From positions 992,001 through 1,056,000 of the forward strand of contig NZ_JABRXF010000002.1 of the NCBI RefSeq assembly GCF_013266695.1: a stretch of DNA of 64,000 nt. Reading direction: 5' to 3'. Shown in pieces: positions 56,670-64,000 of the stretch (positions within the stretch are counted from its first letter, which is position 1; each line of letters starts with the position of its first letter). The position numbers and the translations under genes are program-made. This DNA comes from Hongsoonwoonella zoysiae. GTDB taxonomy: Bacteria; Pseudomonadota; Alphaproteobacteria; Rhizobiales; Stappiaceae. Below the pieces are notes generated by a model. The model ran no database searches. It was not told the DNA's origin and worked only from the letters and a program-made list of their open reading frames with translations.

Positions 56670-57290
56670 TCAGTCCATATCGGCGACGCTTCGAGCCACC
56701 TTGCCGACGAGCCCGTATTCGATCGCCTCTTCCGGTCCCATCCAGTAGTCGCGGTCGGTGTCCTTTTCGATCCGCTCCATCGGCTGTCCGGTCGCTTCCG
56801 AGAAGAGCTTGTTCAGCCGCTCACGCATCTTGATGATCTCGCGCGCCTGAATTTCGATGTCGGTAGCCTGGCCGCCGGCGCCACCTGACGGCTGGTGCAG
56901 CAGGAAGCGTGTGTTCGGCGTGCAGTAGCGGCGTTCCTTGGGCACTGAGATGTAGATCAGCGCGCCGGCGCTTGCGACCCAGCCCATGCCGAGAATGCGC
57001 ACCTCCGGGCCTATGAAACCGATCGTGTCGTGGATCATGTCGCCCGATTCCACGTGCCCGCCTGGCGAGGAGACGATAACGGTGATCGGATCGTTCGACA
57101 CCTGCGCCAGGGCAAGAAGCCGCGCGCAGACATCGCGCGCCAGTTCCTGCGTGATCGGGCCGGTTATCAACACGGTGCGCGCGTCGAAAAGATGCTTGTC
57201 GACCTGGATCGACTGCGGCGTCTTGGTCTGCTCTTCCTCCTCATCGTCGAGGCGGCTCGGCACATTTTGATAGAGGTTCGTCATGCGCAC
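56670..57290 (-). CDS. clpP: ClpP-like serine protease (paralogue)
   Basis: The product has about 206 residues. AAGGAG lies six bases before a GTG at 57290; ATG codons at 57293 and 57284 are alternatives. The catalytic Ser is in GMGWVASAGALIYI, His in RFLLHQPSGGAGGQA and Asp in KDTDRDYWMGPEEA. VIVSSPGGHVESGDMIHDTIGFI is the substrate groove. The N-terminal region is acidic (RLDDEEEEQTKTPQS) and lacks the propeptide of the main ClpP. It is best read as a paralogue kept beside the usual clpP, which is not in the window. Its promoter side (57291-57412) borders decayed mobile DNA. Confidence 0.85.
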   Translation of the reverse strand: MRMTNLYQNVPSRLDDEEEEQTKTPQSIQVDKHLFDARTVLITGPITQELARDVCARLLALAQVSNDPITVIVSSPGGHVESGDMIHDTIGFIGPEVRILGMGWVASAGALIYISVPKERRYCTPNTRFLLHQPSGGAGGQATDIEIQAREIIKMRERLNKLFSEATGQPMERIEKDTDRDYWMGPEEAIEYGLVGKVARSVADMD

Positions 57291-57412
57291 CATCTGCTCC
57301 TTGTAACAACGGGCGCACCACCCGGAGGCGGCGCGGCTCCCCCCATACTTATGCGATGAGGGCGCGCCTCGCAAAGGGCGAACTTACGAAAGTTCACACG
57401 ACAGCGGGACAA

Positions 57413-57520
57413 TCACAACGCAAGCCGCATGAGAGGCCTTCGCGCAGACCGTCTTGCGACTTCCTCATACCCAAGATCGCGAAAGAGCGGCGCGATCCCC
57501 ACGAATCCTTCGCCCCACAT
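57413..57520 (-). pseudogene. C-terminal remnant of a GNAT acetyltransferase
   Basis: Minus-strand codons give 35 residues, FVGIAPLFRDLGYEEVARRS then ARRPLMRLAL and a stop. G-x-x-P-x-F-R-x-x-G-F-E-E-V-A-R-R, R-P-x-M-R at the end matches the C-terminus of small GNAT proteins. No upstream GNAT domain exists; the fragment is joined directly to an IS3-type remnant. Confidence 0.5.
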
Positions 57521-57660
57521 CAGCGACCGGTCCAACTCGTCAGCGACGAAAGCCCGATACCGAGCCCCTCGGCGACTTCCTTGCGTGTCCGCCCGCTCGT
57601 CAGCGCCAGCCGCACTGCTTCACGGCGAAACTCCAGCGTCGATCCGTTTCCTCGTCCCAT
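57520..57660 (-). mobile_element. N-terminal remnant of an IS3-type transposase orfA
   Basis: The frame of 46 residues, beginning MGRGNGSTLEFRREAVRLAL and ending LGIGLSSLTSW, resembles the helix-turn-helix start of IS3-family OrfA (F-R-R-E-A-V-R-L-A-L-T-S-G-R-T). It breaks off after SLTSW and joins the GNAT fragment, so it is a dead 5' piece with no inverted repeat. Confidence 0.65.
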
Positions 57661-57678
57661 GGCACACCTCCTGTTCCC

Positions 57679-57780
57679 TCAGTTGGTGCTCTCCACTTTG
57701 TCGAGGCAAGTCCAGGATCGTGGGAAGTAGGATCGGATACGCACGAGTTGAGCTTCGGTAAACCAGTAATGATCGGACAT
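57679..57780 (-). mobile_element. N-terminal remnant of an IS5-type transposase
   Basis: The frame starts MSDHYWFTEAQLVRIRSYFP, close to the standard opening of IS5-family transposases (M-S-D-x-x-W-L-T-E-A-Q-x-x-R-x-x-x-F-F-P). It stops after 33 residues. It lies 18 bases from the IS3-type remnant on the same strand. Confidence 0.65.
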
Positions 57781-58343
57781 GGACAATTCCTCCTGCCCGC
57801 TTGAATCACGGGTTGCGCAGAAGAGGAATCCCAAAAGCCGACATTCTCATTGGGGTCGCATTCAGAACAAACTGCGAGTGGGTAATTCGGGAAAAACGGG
57901 CCTGCTGCCGCCATTCGGCGCACCGCAGCCCGCCGGTGTACCGGATCGACTATGACGAGGAAATGATCGAGGACATCTCCCGAATTGCGTGGCGCCGCGT
58001 CGGTGCCTTCATGCTGCCCTGCAGGTCGACCGCGCCGGCTGGCACGCAAGAGGCGGACGACAAAGTGCCGCAAAACATGACAAGGCCTTTCGGGACTAAG
58101 CCCTTTTACAAGGAGGAGTGCGCTGCAATTAGCCCGAACCTGTTTCGCACGGGTCTTTTACCGAGACCAGTCAACGCCTATCCTATCTGGAACTTCGGGG
58201 GCGCGACGCGCTGACTTCGGGACAGATACCTGCCGGATTTTTCGCGATCCTTCTACCGGTCGGTCTAAATCCATATCGGGGTGCCGTACTCCGGGCCTGA
58301 TGACTTCTGCGCCCGGTTCGAGGCCTATTTGGGCGATCGATGA
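57781..58343. other. Non-coding stretch between insertion-sequence remnants
   Basis: About 560 bases with no supported gene. Open frames on both strands (57801-58214 plus, 57600-58073 minus) lack ribosome-binding sites and family signatures. The stretch sits between 5' fragments of IS3- and IS5-type elements and the 3' end of an IS6-type element, so it is probably decayed mobile or accessory DNA. Confidence 0.45.
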
Positions 58344-58507
58344 ATGCAGCGCTTCATGTCGACTGGATCCGCGCAGAGTTTTCTCTCAGCCCGTGCTGCC
58401 GTCTACAGCACCTACAACGTCCAGCGCATCTCATTTCCCGCAACACACTTCGCAAGTTCCGCTGCAAGGCATTCACTACGTGGCAATCAGTAGCAGCCAC
58501 CATCTGA
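58344..58507 (+). mobile_element. C-terminal remnant of an IS6-type transposase with one frameshift
   Basis: The first frame reads MQRFMSTGSAQSFLSARAAV then YSTYNVQR. After NVQR, a +1 change continues as HLISRNTLRKFRCKAF then TTWQSVAA, ending at a TGA at 58505. This matches the end of IS6-family transposases (K-M-Q-R-F-x-S-x-G-S-A-Q-x-F-L). The catalytic DDE part is missing, so it is inactive. Confidence 0.75.
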
Positions 58508-58620
58508 TCGAAGCTCGCGCCCCGGCTTCGTGCGGATAATGGTGCTTGCCGTGACAAGGCCGGCCCAAAGACGGCGCTCGCGTCGCCGGCCCAGAGCATT
58601 CTTTCGCGGATAGCCCGGCG

Positions 58621-60687
58621 TTACGGGCTGACGCACTGGCCCTCGGCGCTCATGACCTGGCCTTCGGCGCAGCCGCCGGCCGGATTGCCGCGGTTCTCGC
58701 GGTTGCCGCCTTCACGCTGTGGCCGCTGCCGTTCCGGTTCGACCTGCTGCGGCACAGCCTCGGGCTTGACCTGCTGCGGCGCGGCCTCGGGCTCGACCTG
58801 GCGGCGACGCTCTTGCCTGCGCGGCTCCTCCTGCTGCGGCGTTGCCTCGGGCTCGGCGCGGCGACTACGCTCCTGCCGCGGCGGCTCGGGTGTAGCTTCC
58901 TCCTGCTGCTGGCGTTGGCCACGCTCCTCGGCCGGTGCTTCGGGCGTCTTCTCCTCCGCCTGAGGGCGACGCTCCTGCCGGGGCGGCTCGGGTGCAGCTT
59001 CCTCCTGCTGCACCGGCTCGGGTGCAACGTCCTCCTGCCGCTGGCGCTGGCCACGCTCCTCGGCCGGTGCTTCGGGCGTCACCTCCTCAGCCGGGGCGGG
59101 TCTTGCTTCGGTCGCCGGCGCGCAGCTGCCGTCGGCCTGGCGCAAGGTGCCTTCAGGGCACGGCTCGGCTGCCGCCGGTGCCCCTTCTTCGCGCTGCGGC
59201 TCGGCCTCCTCGGCCGGCTGTTCGCGCTGGCCCGGCGCTTCGCGTGACTCGGCCGGCGCTTCGGGCGCCACCTCCTCGGCAGGTGCCGCGGCCGGCTCGC
59301 CACAGCTGCCACCGGGCAGGCGGGCCGTACCTTCCGGGCATGCCTCACCTTCCGGGACGTCCACGGTGGGACCGGCATCGGCGGGAGGTCCGGGCTGCCG
59401 TTCCGCGCGCTCGGCCCGCGCAGGCGGTCCACTGCGATCTTCGGGTGGTGCTACGCCGGCCTGCGGCGCGGGCGGCACACGGTCCTCCGTTCCGGGTTCG
59501 TCGCCGGCCTGGCCAGTTGTGGTACTGGTCTCGGCAACCTCGTCGGTAGAGACAACCTCCTCGGGCCGCTCGGATTCGGCGAGTTCGCTGGGATGGAAAA
59601 TCTCGACCCTATCCTCGATGACCTCGCCGGCCACCTGCTCGGAAGCGGTCAATTCCAGTTCGCGGGTAACCACCGGCTCGCCGGTCTCCTTCTCGATGAA
59701 GTCGACGTCGATCGCATTGTTGACGACGATCTCGTTTTCGACCACGACCGTGCCGGCCGGCTGACTCTGATTGATGATGTTGATGATGGTATTGTTGTCG
59801 CCGATCACAACATTGGAGATGTCGGCCGACTGGAACTGCCGTATCGGAACCGCCCGCCAGTAATAATGCGGAATGTCGCTGAAGGAGAGGCTGATGCTGA
59901 AGCCGAAGACGTCATCGCGGACCGGCGGCAGAGGGGCCCAGCTCAGATAGTCGCCGCTGCTCCTCCACGCGACCCAGGCCGGTGCCCAGCGGGTGCCGGG
60001 GATCCAGAACCAGCCTATCGTGGACGAATAGGCCCAGCGGCCATAGTGGTGGGTGGCCCAGCCATGCGGCTCGTAGGAAATCCAGGTCCAGCCATAGCGC
60101 CGGGTGTGGACCCATCTGCCCTCGGTATAGGGATGCCAGCCTGACGAAACGTCCGGTACCCAGACATACCGACCGCGAACTTCGGTCCAGCGGCCGTATG
60201 GCGCGAGCGGACGGTAGAAGGAGCCGACCGAAACGCTTACGGATGCGCGATCGCCGATACGGGCGACACCGTCCGTATAGGCCGAGATGCGCGCGTAGAA
60301 AGGTTCGTCTCGGTAAAAGCGGTCCCAGTAAGAAGAAATCTGGAACGAGACCACCGGCAGATAGGCGTAGCGAGCATAGTCGGACGCCTCCATCCACGAT
60401 CCCCGATACGCGATCTCCAGAAAGGCCGCCGCAAACCAGCCGCGGATGCCCCGGTAAGTGCCGTCGCACCAGTCGTAGTCTGCAAGGCAGCCATGCAGGG
60501 TGATCCGACCGCCACGTGGCACCGTGGTCATCACGGGAAAACGAGTGCCCGGACCGGCGCGCTGGTTCAGGCCGGTTGTCGTCTCGGCCTCGATCTGCTG
60601 TGCCTGCACGGTGTCTGGGAGAAACATCGCCACCGCGCCCAATACGGCCGCTGCGGCGAGGACACGGAAAGAATGTCGTATCAACAT
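58621..60687 (-). CDS. Large exported SH3/DUF6600-type protein with Pro/Glu/Arg repeats
   Basis: From the ATG at 60687, eight bases after GGAG, 688 residues follow. Signal peptide: RVLAAAAVLGAVAMFLPDTVQA. A bacterial SH3-like domain (TTGLNQRAGPGTRFPVMTTVPRG, GCLADYDWCDGTYRGIRGWF) is followed by a tryptophan-rich DUF6600-type region (YGRWTEVRGRYVW...GWHPYTEGRWVHTRRYGWTWIS). The C-terminal third is a low-complexity E/P/R/Q region. Three cysteine motifs of the C-x-E-G...G-x-C type recur near residues 449, 511 and 672. SH3b domains bind cell-wall peptides, so it is probably periplasmic or surface. The function is unknown. Confidence 0.8.
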   Translation of the reverse strand: MLIRHSFRVLAAAAVLGAVAMFLPDTVQAQQIEAETTTGLNQRAGPGTRFPVMTTVPRGGRITLHGCLADYDWCDGTYRGIRGWFAAAFLEIAYRGSWMEASDYARYAYLPVVSFQISSYWDRFYRDEPFYARISAYTDGVARIGDRASVSVSVGSFYRPLAPYGRWTEVRGRYVWVPDVSSGWHPYTEGRWVHTRRYGWTWISYEPHGWATHHYGRWAYSSTIGWFWIPGTRWAPAWVAWRSSGDYLSWAPLPPVRDDVFGFSISLSFSDIPHYYWRAVPIRQFQSADISNVVIGDNNTIINIINQSQPAGTVVVENEIVVNNAIDVDFIEKETGEPVVTRELELTASEQVAGEVIEDRVEIFHPSELAESERPEEVVSTDEVAETSTTTGQAGDEPGTEDRVPPAPQAGVAPPEDRSGPPARAERAERQPGPPADAGPTVDVPEGEACPEGTARLPGGSCGEPAAAPAEEVAPEAPAESREAPGQREQPAEEAEPQREEGAPAAAEPCPEGTLRQADGSCAPATEARPAPAEEVTPEAPAEERGQRQRQEDVAPEPVQQEEAAPEPPRQERRPQAEEKTPEAPAEERGQRQQQEEATPEPPRQERSRRAEPEATPQQEEPRRQERRRQVEPEAAPQQVKPEAVPQQVEPERQRPQREGGNRENRGNPAGGCAEGQVMSAEGQCVSP
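58720..59100 (-). repeat. Imperfect codon repeats in the tail of the SH3/DUF6600 protein
   Basis: Units encoding PEAPAEERGQRQ, PEPPRQERRPQAEE and EAAPQQVEPE recur with changes across residues of about 530-655. Two near-identical blocks, TPEAPAEERGQRQ, are 44 residues apart. Such arrays can vary in copy number through slippage. Confidence 0.7.
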
Positions 60688-60922
60688 CGGCATGTCTCCA
60701 GAATATGTCACAAAGGGGCAAAATGAGTGCACCGGCGTAAACCCGGTCGCTCGTGTCACCCGCTGAACGTTAAACGACCGGCAGCCTAAAAGGTTTCCGC
60801 GATGGGCGCGCCCCAGCTGCCGGCCAGCACCGGGCGCCCTTTGCCCCGCCCTTCTGGCAGGCCATCACCGAGCAGCCACGCATTGAGTTCTTTGCCAAGG
60901 TCACAGACTCAAAAATAAGACT

Positions 60923-61380
60923 GGAATGGCGCTACAAACGGCAAAGAGATGCACCCCCGGCGGTTCAGCCACCCGTTCATGCCCTTCGACGTGGCAGATC
61001 AATTCCGTTTCGGTGTCCACGGAGCAACCTGCGCCCGGTCGGGCGCAGACAAGTTGTTCCGCAAGAAATTGACGATCAACCGAACCGAAATCGGGAAGAT
61101 TTCGGTTCGGTTGATCTCGGGATCTGGCGGGTTAGCCCGGCAGCATCGTTGCAAACCTTTAAAAACCATACGGTTTCCTGCAGGTTTGCGCAGACCATAT
61201 TCCGCCAAAACGGATGGCGTTTTGGCGGAATATGCTCCGACATTTGAACTGGAGCGAATTCTTGACACGAAAGCGATTTCGCTTTCGTGGAAAGCGCTCT
61301 GGTCTCCATGTTTCGGAGAAAGAGTTCCGCTTCGTGATATATACCATAGATCTATCGAAACAGCATTAAATATTCTCAAA
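60923..61380. mobile_element. Degenerate hairpin-bearing relative of the MITE family, copy 2
   Basis: Bases 60923-61080 align with 61520-61690 of copy 3, sharing AAACGGCAAAGAGATGC, CGTTTCGGTGTCCACGGAGC and AACCTGCGCCCG. The left terminal repeat is barely recognisable, and no right terminal repeat was found. To the right lie several long hairpins not present in copy 1 (described separately). It is either a decayed or a rearranged copy, and its right boundary at 61380 is a guess. Confidence 0.5.
61021..61289. repeat. Array of five perfect or near-perfect hairpins
   Basis: Hairpins: 61021-61060 (outer GGAGCAAC with GTTGTTCC, inner TGCGCCCG with CGGGCGCA); 61074-61116 (19-base arms, 5-base loop); 61151-61189 (GCAAACCT with AGGTTTGC, inner AAACC/GGTTT); 61196-61234 (17-base arms, GATGG loop); 61266-61289 (CACGAAAGCGA with TCGCTTTCGTG, 2-base loop). 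Five inverted repeats in 270 bases cannot be coincidence. No coding frame is plausible. Confidence 0.85.
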
Positions 61381-61496
61381 AAAATACGCCGCTATATTTT
61401 AGCGGGATATCGATAATTTCTTTTTTTAAGCCGTTTGCGTTAGTTGTTTTTCCGGCAAAGACAATGAACATCTCGAAAGTACCATAGTTGCACCTG

Positions 61497-61953
61497 GGGT
61501 CTGGACCCATGAATTTGGAGCAAATGGCACCTGAAACGGCAAAGAGATGCGAGAAGAAGGGCGCGGAGCGGGTCGGCCACCCGGTCAAGCCCTTCGACAA
61601 AGCGGGTCGAAGCCGTTTCGGTGTCCACGGAGCAACCTGCGCCCGCTCGGGCGCGGAAAAGTTGCTCCGCGAGCAAACCAACGATCAACTTGCCGATTCC
61701 TGCAAGGGATCGGTTGATCTTGAGATATGGCCGATTTGGCCGGCACAGCGTCGCGAGAGCAGCCCGCACTCGCAAGAGCGCGGACAAGCTGCTCGCCAAT
61801 ATATGGTCGATCAACTCACCTGCGCTCATGTGTGCAACACATAGCGCAGGTTGATCGATATCTTGAAAACCGGCCTGGTTAACTACGCTCTTGCTCCTTG
61901 TATCCAACCAATTCGGCTCATACCAATTCCGTCAATTTCATAAGTCCAGACCC
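61497..61953. mobile_element. MITE-like element, copy 3 (457 bp), with hairpin insert
   Basis: The ends are GGGTCTGGACCCATGAATTT on the left and, on the minus strand from 61953, GGGTCTGGACTTATGAAATT on the right, matching at most positions over 31 bases. A TG dinucleotide flanks both sides. Compared with copy 1, about 90 bases are inserted after GTTTCGGTGTC, made of hairpins such as CGGAGCAAC/GTTGCTCCG (61628-61669). A further stretch around 61750-61856 holds another long stem (GATCAA...TTGATC). It has no transposase. Confidence 0.75.
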
Positions 61954-62110
61954 TGGCACCACGCCGATTGCAAATCTTACAACCAAGGCAAACTCCATTG
62001 GTTCTTCGCCCCGACGCCGGATTTTCAATCCGAATAATTGTAAATTGATGTATCTACAATCTTTTGACGAAATTTGCGTCGAGTCAAAAAGACATCCTTT
62101 CAATGACTAA

Positions 62111-62131
62111 GGGGGAATCCAAAGCTCCCCC
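62111..62131 (-). terminator. Possible terminator stem after ivd
   Basis: GGGGGA pairs with TCCCCC around a 9-base loop, directly after the ivd stop on the minus strand. Only a weak T-rich tail follows (TTAGT), so termination efficiency is doubtful. Confidence 0.4.
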
Positions 62132-63307
62132 TCACGCCGTCTTGTTGAAAATTTCCCGCCCGATCAGCATCCGGCGGATTTCGCTCGTGCCCGCACCGAT
62201 TTCATAAAGCTTGGCATCGCGCAAAAGGCGGCCGGTCGGATATTCGTTGATATAGCCGTTTCCGCCGAGGAGCTGGATCGCATCGAGCGCGATCTTCGTC
62301 GCGTTTTCGGCGGCATAAAGGATCGCGCCGGCGGCATCCTCGCGCGTCGTCTCGCCCCGGTCGCAGGCTTGCGCGACCGCGTAGACGTAGGCGCGCGAAG
62401 CGTTCATCTGCACGTACATATCGGCGATCTTGCCCTGAACGAGCTGGAATTCGCCGATCGGCTGTCCGAACTGCTTGCGTTCGTGGATATAGGGGATCGC
62501 GACATCCATCGCCGCCTGCATGATCCCCACAGCGCCCGCCGCCAGCACGGCGCGTTCGTAATCAAGGCCCGACATCAGCACATTAACGCCCTTGCCGACT
62601 TCGCCAAGCACGTTTTCCTCCGGCACCTCGCAGTCCTGGAAGACGAGTTCACCGGTCAGCGAGCCGCGCATGCCGAGTTTGTCGAGCTTCTGGGCGACGG
62701 AGAAACCCTTGAAGTCCCGCTCCACCAGAAATGCAGTGATGCCGCGCGGGCCCGCATTCGGATCCGTCTTCGCGTAGATGATCATCGTATCGGCATCGGG
62801 GCCGTTGGTGATCCACATTTTCGAGCCGTTTAGGATGTAGCGGTCGTCCTTCTTTTCCGCCTTCAGCTTCATGGAGACGACGTCGGAGCCGGCGCCCGGC
62901 TCGGACATCGCGAGTGCGCCGAGGTGCTCCCCCGTCACGAGCTTGTTCAGATAACGCTTCTTCTGATCGTCATTACCCCAGCGGCGAAGCTGGTTGACGC
63001 AAAGGTTCGAGTGCGCGCCGTAGGAAAGGCCGATAGAGGCCGACGCCCGCGACACCTCTTCCATCGCAATGCAATGTTCCAGGTATCCAAGGCCGGAGCC
63101 ACCCCACTCCTCCTCCACTGTGATGCCGTGAAGGCCAAGTTCACCCATCGCCGGCCACAGTTCTTCGCGTGGGAACCAGTCCTCCCGGTCGATACGATCT
63201 GCAAGCGGGGCTATGTTGTCCTGCGCATAAGAGCGCACCGTATCTCGCAGGAGATCCGCCGTTTCTCCGAGGTTGAAGTTGAATGCGGGTTGCTGGTTGG
63301 GGATCAT
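62132..63307 (-). CDS. ivd: Isovaleryl-CoA dehydrogenase
   Basis: The ATG at 63307 gives 391 residues, the usual length. The start [29 protein letters not shown], then [32 protein letters not shown] and the catalytic glutamate in [12 protein letters not shown] are typical of isovaleryl-CoA dehydrogenase, as is [36 protein letters not shown]. It oxidises isovaleryl-CoA to 3-methylcrotonyl-CoA, the substrate of mccAB 12 kb downstream on the same strand. ccdB ends only 23 bases upstream, so no separate promoter is obvious. AGGTG lies 5 bases before the ATG. Confidence 0.93.
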   Translation of the reverse strand: MIPNQQPAFNFNLGETADLLRDTVRSYAQDNIAPLADRIDREDWFPREELWPAMGELGLHGITVEEEWGGSGLGYLEHCIAMEEVSRASASIGLSYGAHSNLCVNQLRRWGNDDQKKRYLNKLVTGEHLGALAMSEPGAGSDVVSMKLKAEKKDDRYILNGSKMWITNGPDADTMIIYAKTDPNAGPRGITAFLVERDFKGFSVAQKLDKLGMRGSLTGELVFQDCEVPEENVLGEVGKGVNVLMSGLDYERAVLAAGAVGIMQAAMDVAIPYIHERKQFGQPIGEFQLVQGKIADMYVQMNASRAYVYAVAQACDRGETTREDAAGAILYAAENATKIALDAIQLLGGNGYINEYPTGRLLRDAKLYEIGAGTSEIRRMLIGREIFNKTA

Positions 63308-63330
63308 GTTGCACCTGTTGATGGAAAGCT

Positions 63331-63642
63331 TCAAAGACCCGTAAAGAGCCGATCGAGCGCCTTTATCAGGTCATCTCGGAACGTACTGACATTTGCTACA
63401 GCGCCCTTGAGATGCCGTTTTGAAATTGCTCCCAGATCCGGAACAACCGCATGGAACCGCGCTCCATCGACCACCACAGTCGGCATGAGCCCTGCAAGGG
63501 GCAGAACGGATTCCGCCTTCACGAGCGGCGCCACGACAACCGAAGAAAGGTCGATCAGGTGGTTATGCTGCAAAACGACGATGTACGGCCGGTCATCTGT
63601 TCGTCCGGGATCCGGATTGGGAAAGACATCGAACTGCATCAT
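63331..63642 (-). CDS. ccdB: CcdB-family toxin
   Basis: From the ATG at 63642, 103 residues follow (an adjacent ATG at 63639 is equally possible). The pattern [24 protein letters not shown], then [38 protein letters not shown], and [16 protein letters not shown] aligns with CcdB, which poisons the GyrA subunit of DNA gyrase. The C-terminal G-L ending and preceding F are near the W-G-I end that is important in the E. coli toxin; here it is FTGL. It overlaps ccdA by 4 bases (ATGA). The ivd ATG follows 23 bases downstream. Confidence 0.85.
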   Translation of the reverse strand: MMQFDVFPNPDPGRTDDRPYIVVLQHNHLIDLSSVVVAPLVKAESVLPLAGLMPTVVVDGARFHAVVPDLGAISKRHLKGAVANVSTFRDDLIKALDRLFTGL

Positions 63643-63863
63643 CGATCCCGGCGCATCCTCTCGGCGAAAGTGCCGGCTTCATCGATCGCGGAATTATAAG
63701 CCTCGATCGCGCCCCTGTTCTCCTCACGCCACTTTTCCGCCCTGGCTTCCTGCAACCGCGCCGCAAGCGCTTCCTCGAAGGTACGCGATAGATTGATGCC
63801 GAGAGCTTTCGCTTCCTCAAGCAGTTCGCTTTCAACCGAGAGATTCGCAGAGCGCTTCAACAT
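63639..63863 (-). CDS. ccdA: CcdA-family antitoxin
   Basis: The 74-residue antitoxin begins MLKRSANLSVESELLEEAKALGIN then LSRTFEEALAARL, the ribbon-helix-helix DNA-binding half, and ends in an acidic/basic tail [20 protein letters not shown] that binds CcdB. It is the first gene of the pair and would repress the operon from the palindromic site at 63894-63918. Its short half-life normally makes the pair addictive. Confidence 0.85.
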   Translation of the reverse strand: MLKRSANLSVESELLEEAKALGINLSRTFEEALAARLQEARAEKWREENRGAIEAYNSAIDEAGTFAERMRRDR

Positions 63864-63893
63864 TCTCTCCTGTTCGCTTCATACAAGGGCCAA

Positions 63894-63918
63894 TTATGCG
63901 CATGAATTATGCGCATAA
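63894..63918. promoter_or_regulatory. Palindromic operator candidate of ccdAB
   Basis: The 25-base near-perfect inverted repeat has two ATGCGCAT palindromes (63896-63903 and 63909-63916) centred 13 bases apart, inside TTATGCGCAT...ATGCGCATAA. It ends 30 bases upstream of the ccdA ATG. Ribbon-helix-helix antitoxins bind such paired sites. Confidence 0.65.
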
Positions 63919-63937
63919 CAAGCGATACCATACTTGC

Positions 63938-64000
63938 TCAGTCGTCCATGCCCTCAAGCGCGATCATCGTGAAAAGCCCGGTTGCAACGTGAAGCTCTTC
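63938..64000 (-). CDS. C-terminal end of an unidentified gene, cut off by the window edge
   Basis: The frame enters from the right edge and encodes EELHVATGLFTMIALEGMDD before a TGA at 63938. Twenty residues are too few to assign a family. It lies on the same strand as ccdAB, separated by about 75 bases that contain the operator candidate. Confidence 0.4.
   Translation of the reverse strand, partial: EELHVATGLFTMIALEGMDD

Noticed and set aside
60949-61416. A 155-codon plus-strand frame through the hairpin array
   Set aside because: The stretch consists of perfect inverted repeats, which would not be expected in a conserved coding sequence; no family match.

Overview
The window reads as chromosomal DNA of an alphaproteobacterium of the order Hyphomicrobiales (Rhizobiales). 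The evidence is a GC-rich, densely coding sequence with several order-typical blocks: pyrB-pyrC'-plsY-dprA, topA-rnr-DUF983-NUDIX, divK-pleD, clpS-clpA, a zinc-ribbon DinB, EipB (DUF1849), DUF1489, DUF3572 and a phasin. The genus cannot be fixed from sequence alone. No rRNA, tRNA or CRISPR array was seen.

Layout. 1-2.8 kb: a cut-off SnoaL-like gene, a small membrane protein, a soluble histidine kinase, and a tetR-family gene facing a small ORF across two matching operator candidates. 2.8-6.85 kb: a two-gene Gabija-type defence cassette (OLD-family ATPase/TOPRIM nuclease plus UvrD-like helicase) in otherwise gene-poor DNA. 6.85-14.3 kb: LhgO-like oxidoreductase, gatCA, a YHS-domain gene fragment, a metallo-hydrolase, ruvX, an AEC transporter and an AidB-like flavoprotein. 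14.37-14.63 kb: a miniature inverted-repeat element ending at the pyrB start codon. 14.6-26.6 kb: two tightly coupled operons (pyrB to dprA, topA to NUDIX), an MFS transporter, rpmG with terminator, and a possible structured RNA. 27-36.9 kb: pleD/divK, HAD phosphatase, dinB, eipB, RidA, GDPD, FemAB-like, HIT and azlCD. 37-46.9 kb: clpSA, a phasin with a near-consensus promoter carrying PhaR-like dyads, a DacF-type carboxypeptidase, J-domain and VWA proteins, panC, DUF1489 and an epimerase.

46.9-64 kb: leucine catabolism (mccB-mccA at 46.9-50.5 kb and ivd at 62.1-63.3 kb on the same strand) is separated by about 12 kb. That interval holds GST, rhodanese, cyclase, aldo/keto reductase, a truncated haemoglobin, a ClpP-like protease, decayed insertion sequences (IS3-, IS5- and IS6-type), a large repeat-rich SH3 protein and two more copies of the inverted-repeat element, one filled with hairpins. 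A ccdAB toxin-antitoxin pair lies directly upstream of ivd.

The most noteworthy points are the element family and its position at pyrB, the Gabija cassette, the metal-ligand-less PyrC', the phasin promoter, and the ccdAB-ivd arrangement. All product names come from reading motifs and recalled families; no database search was run.
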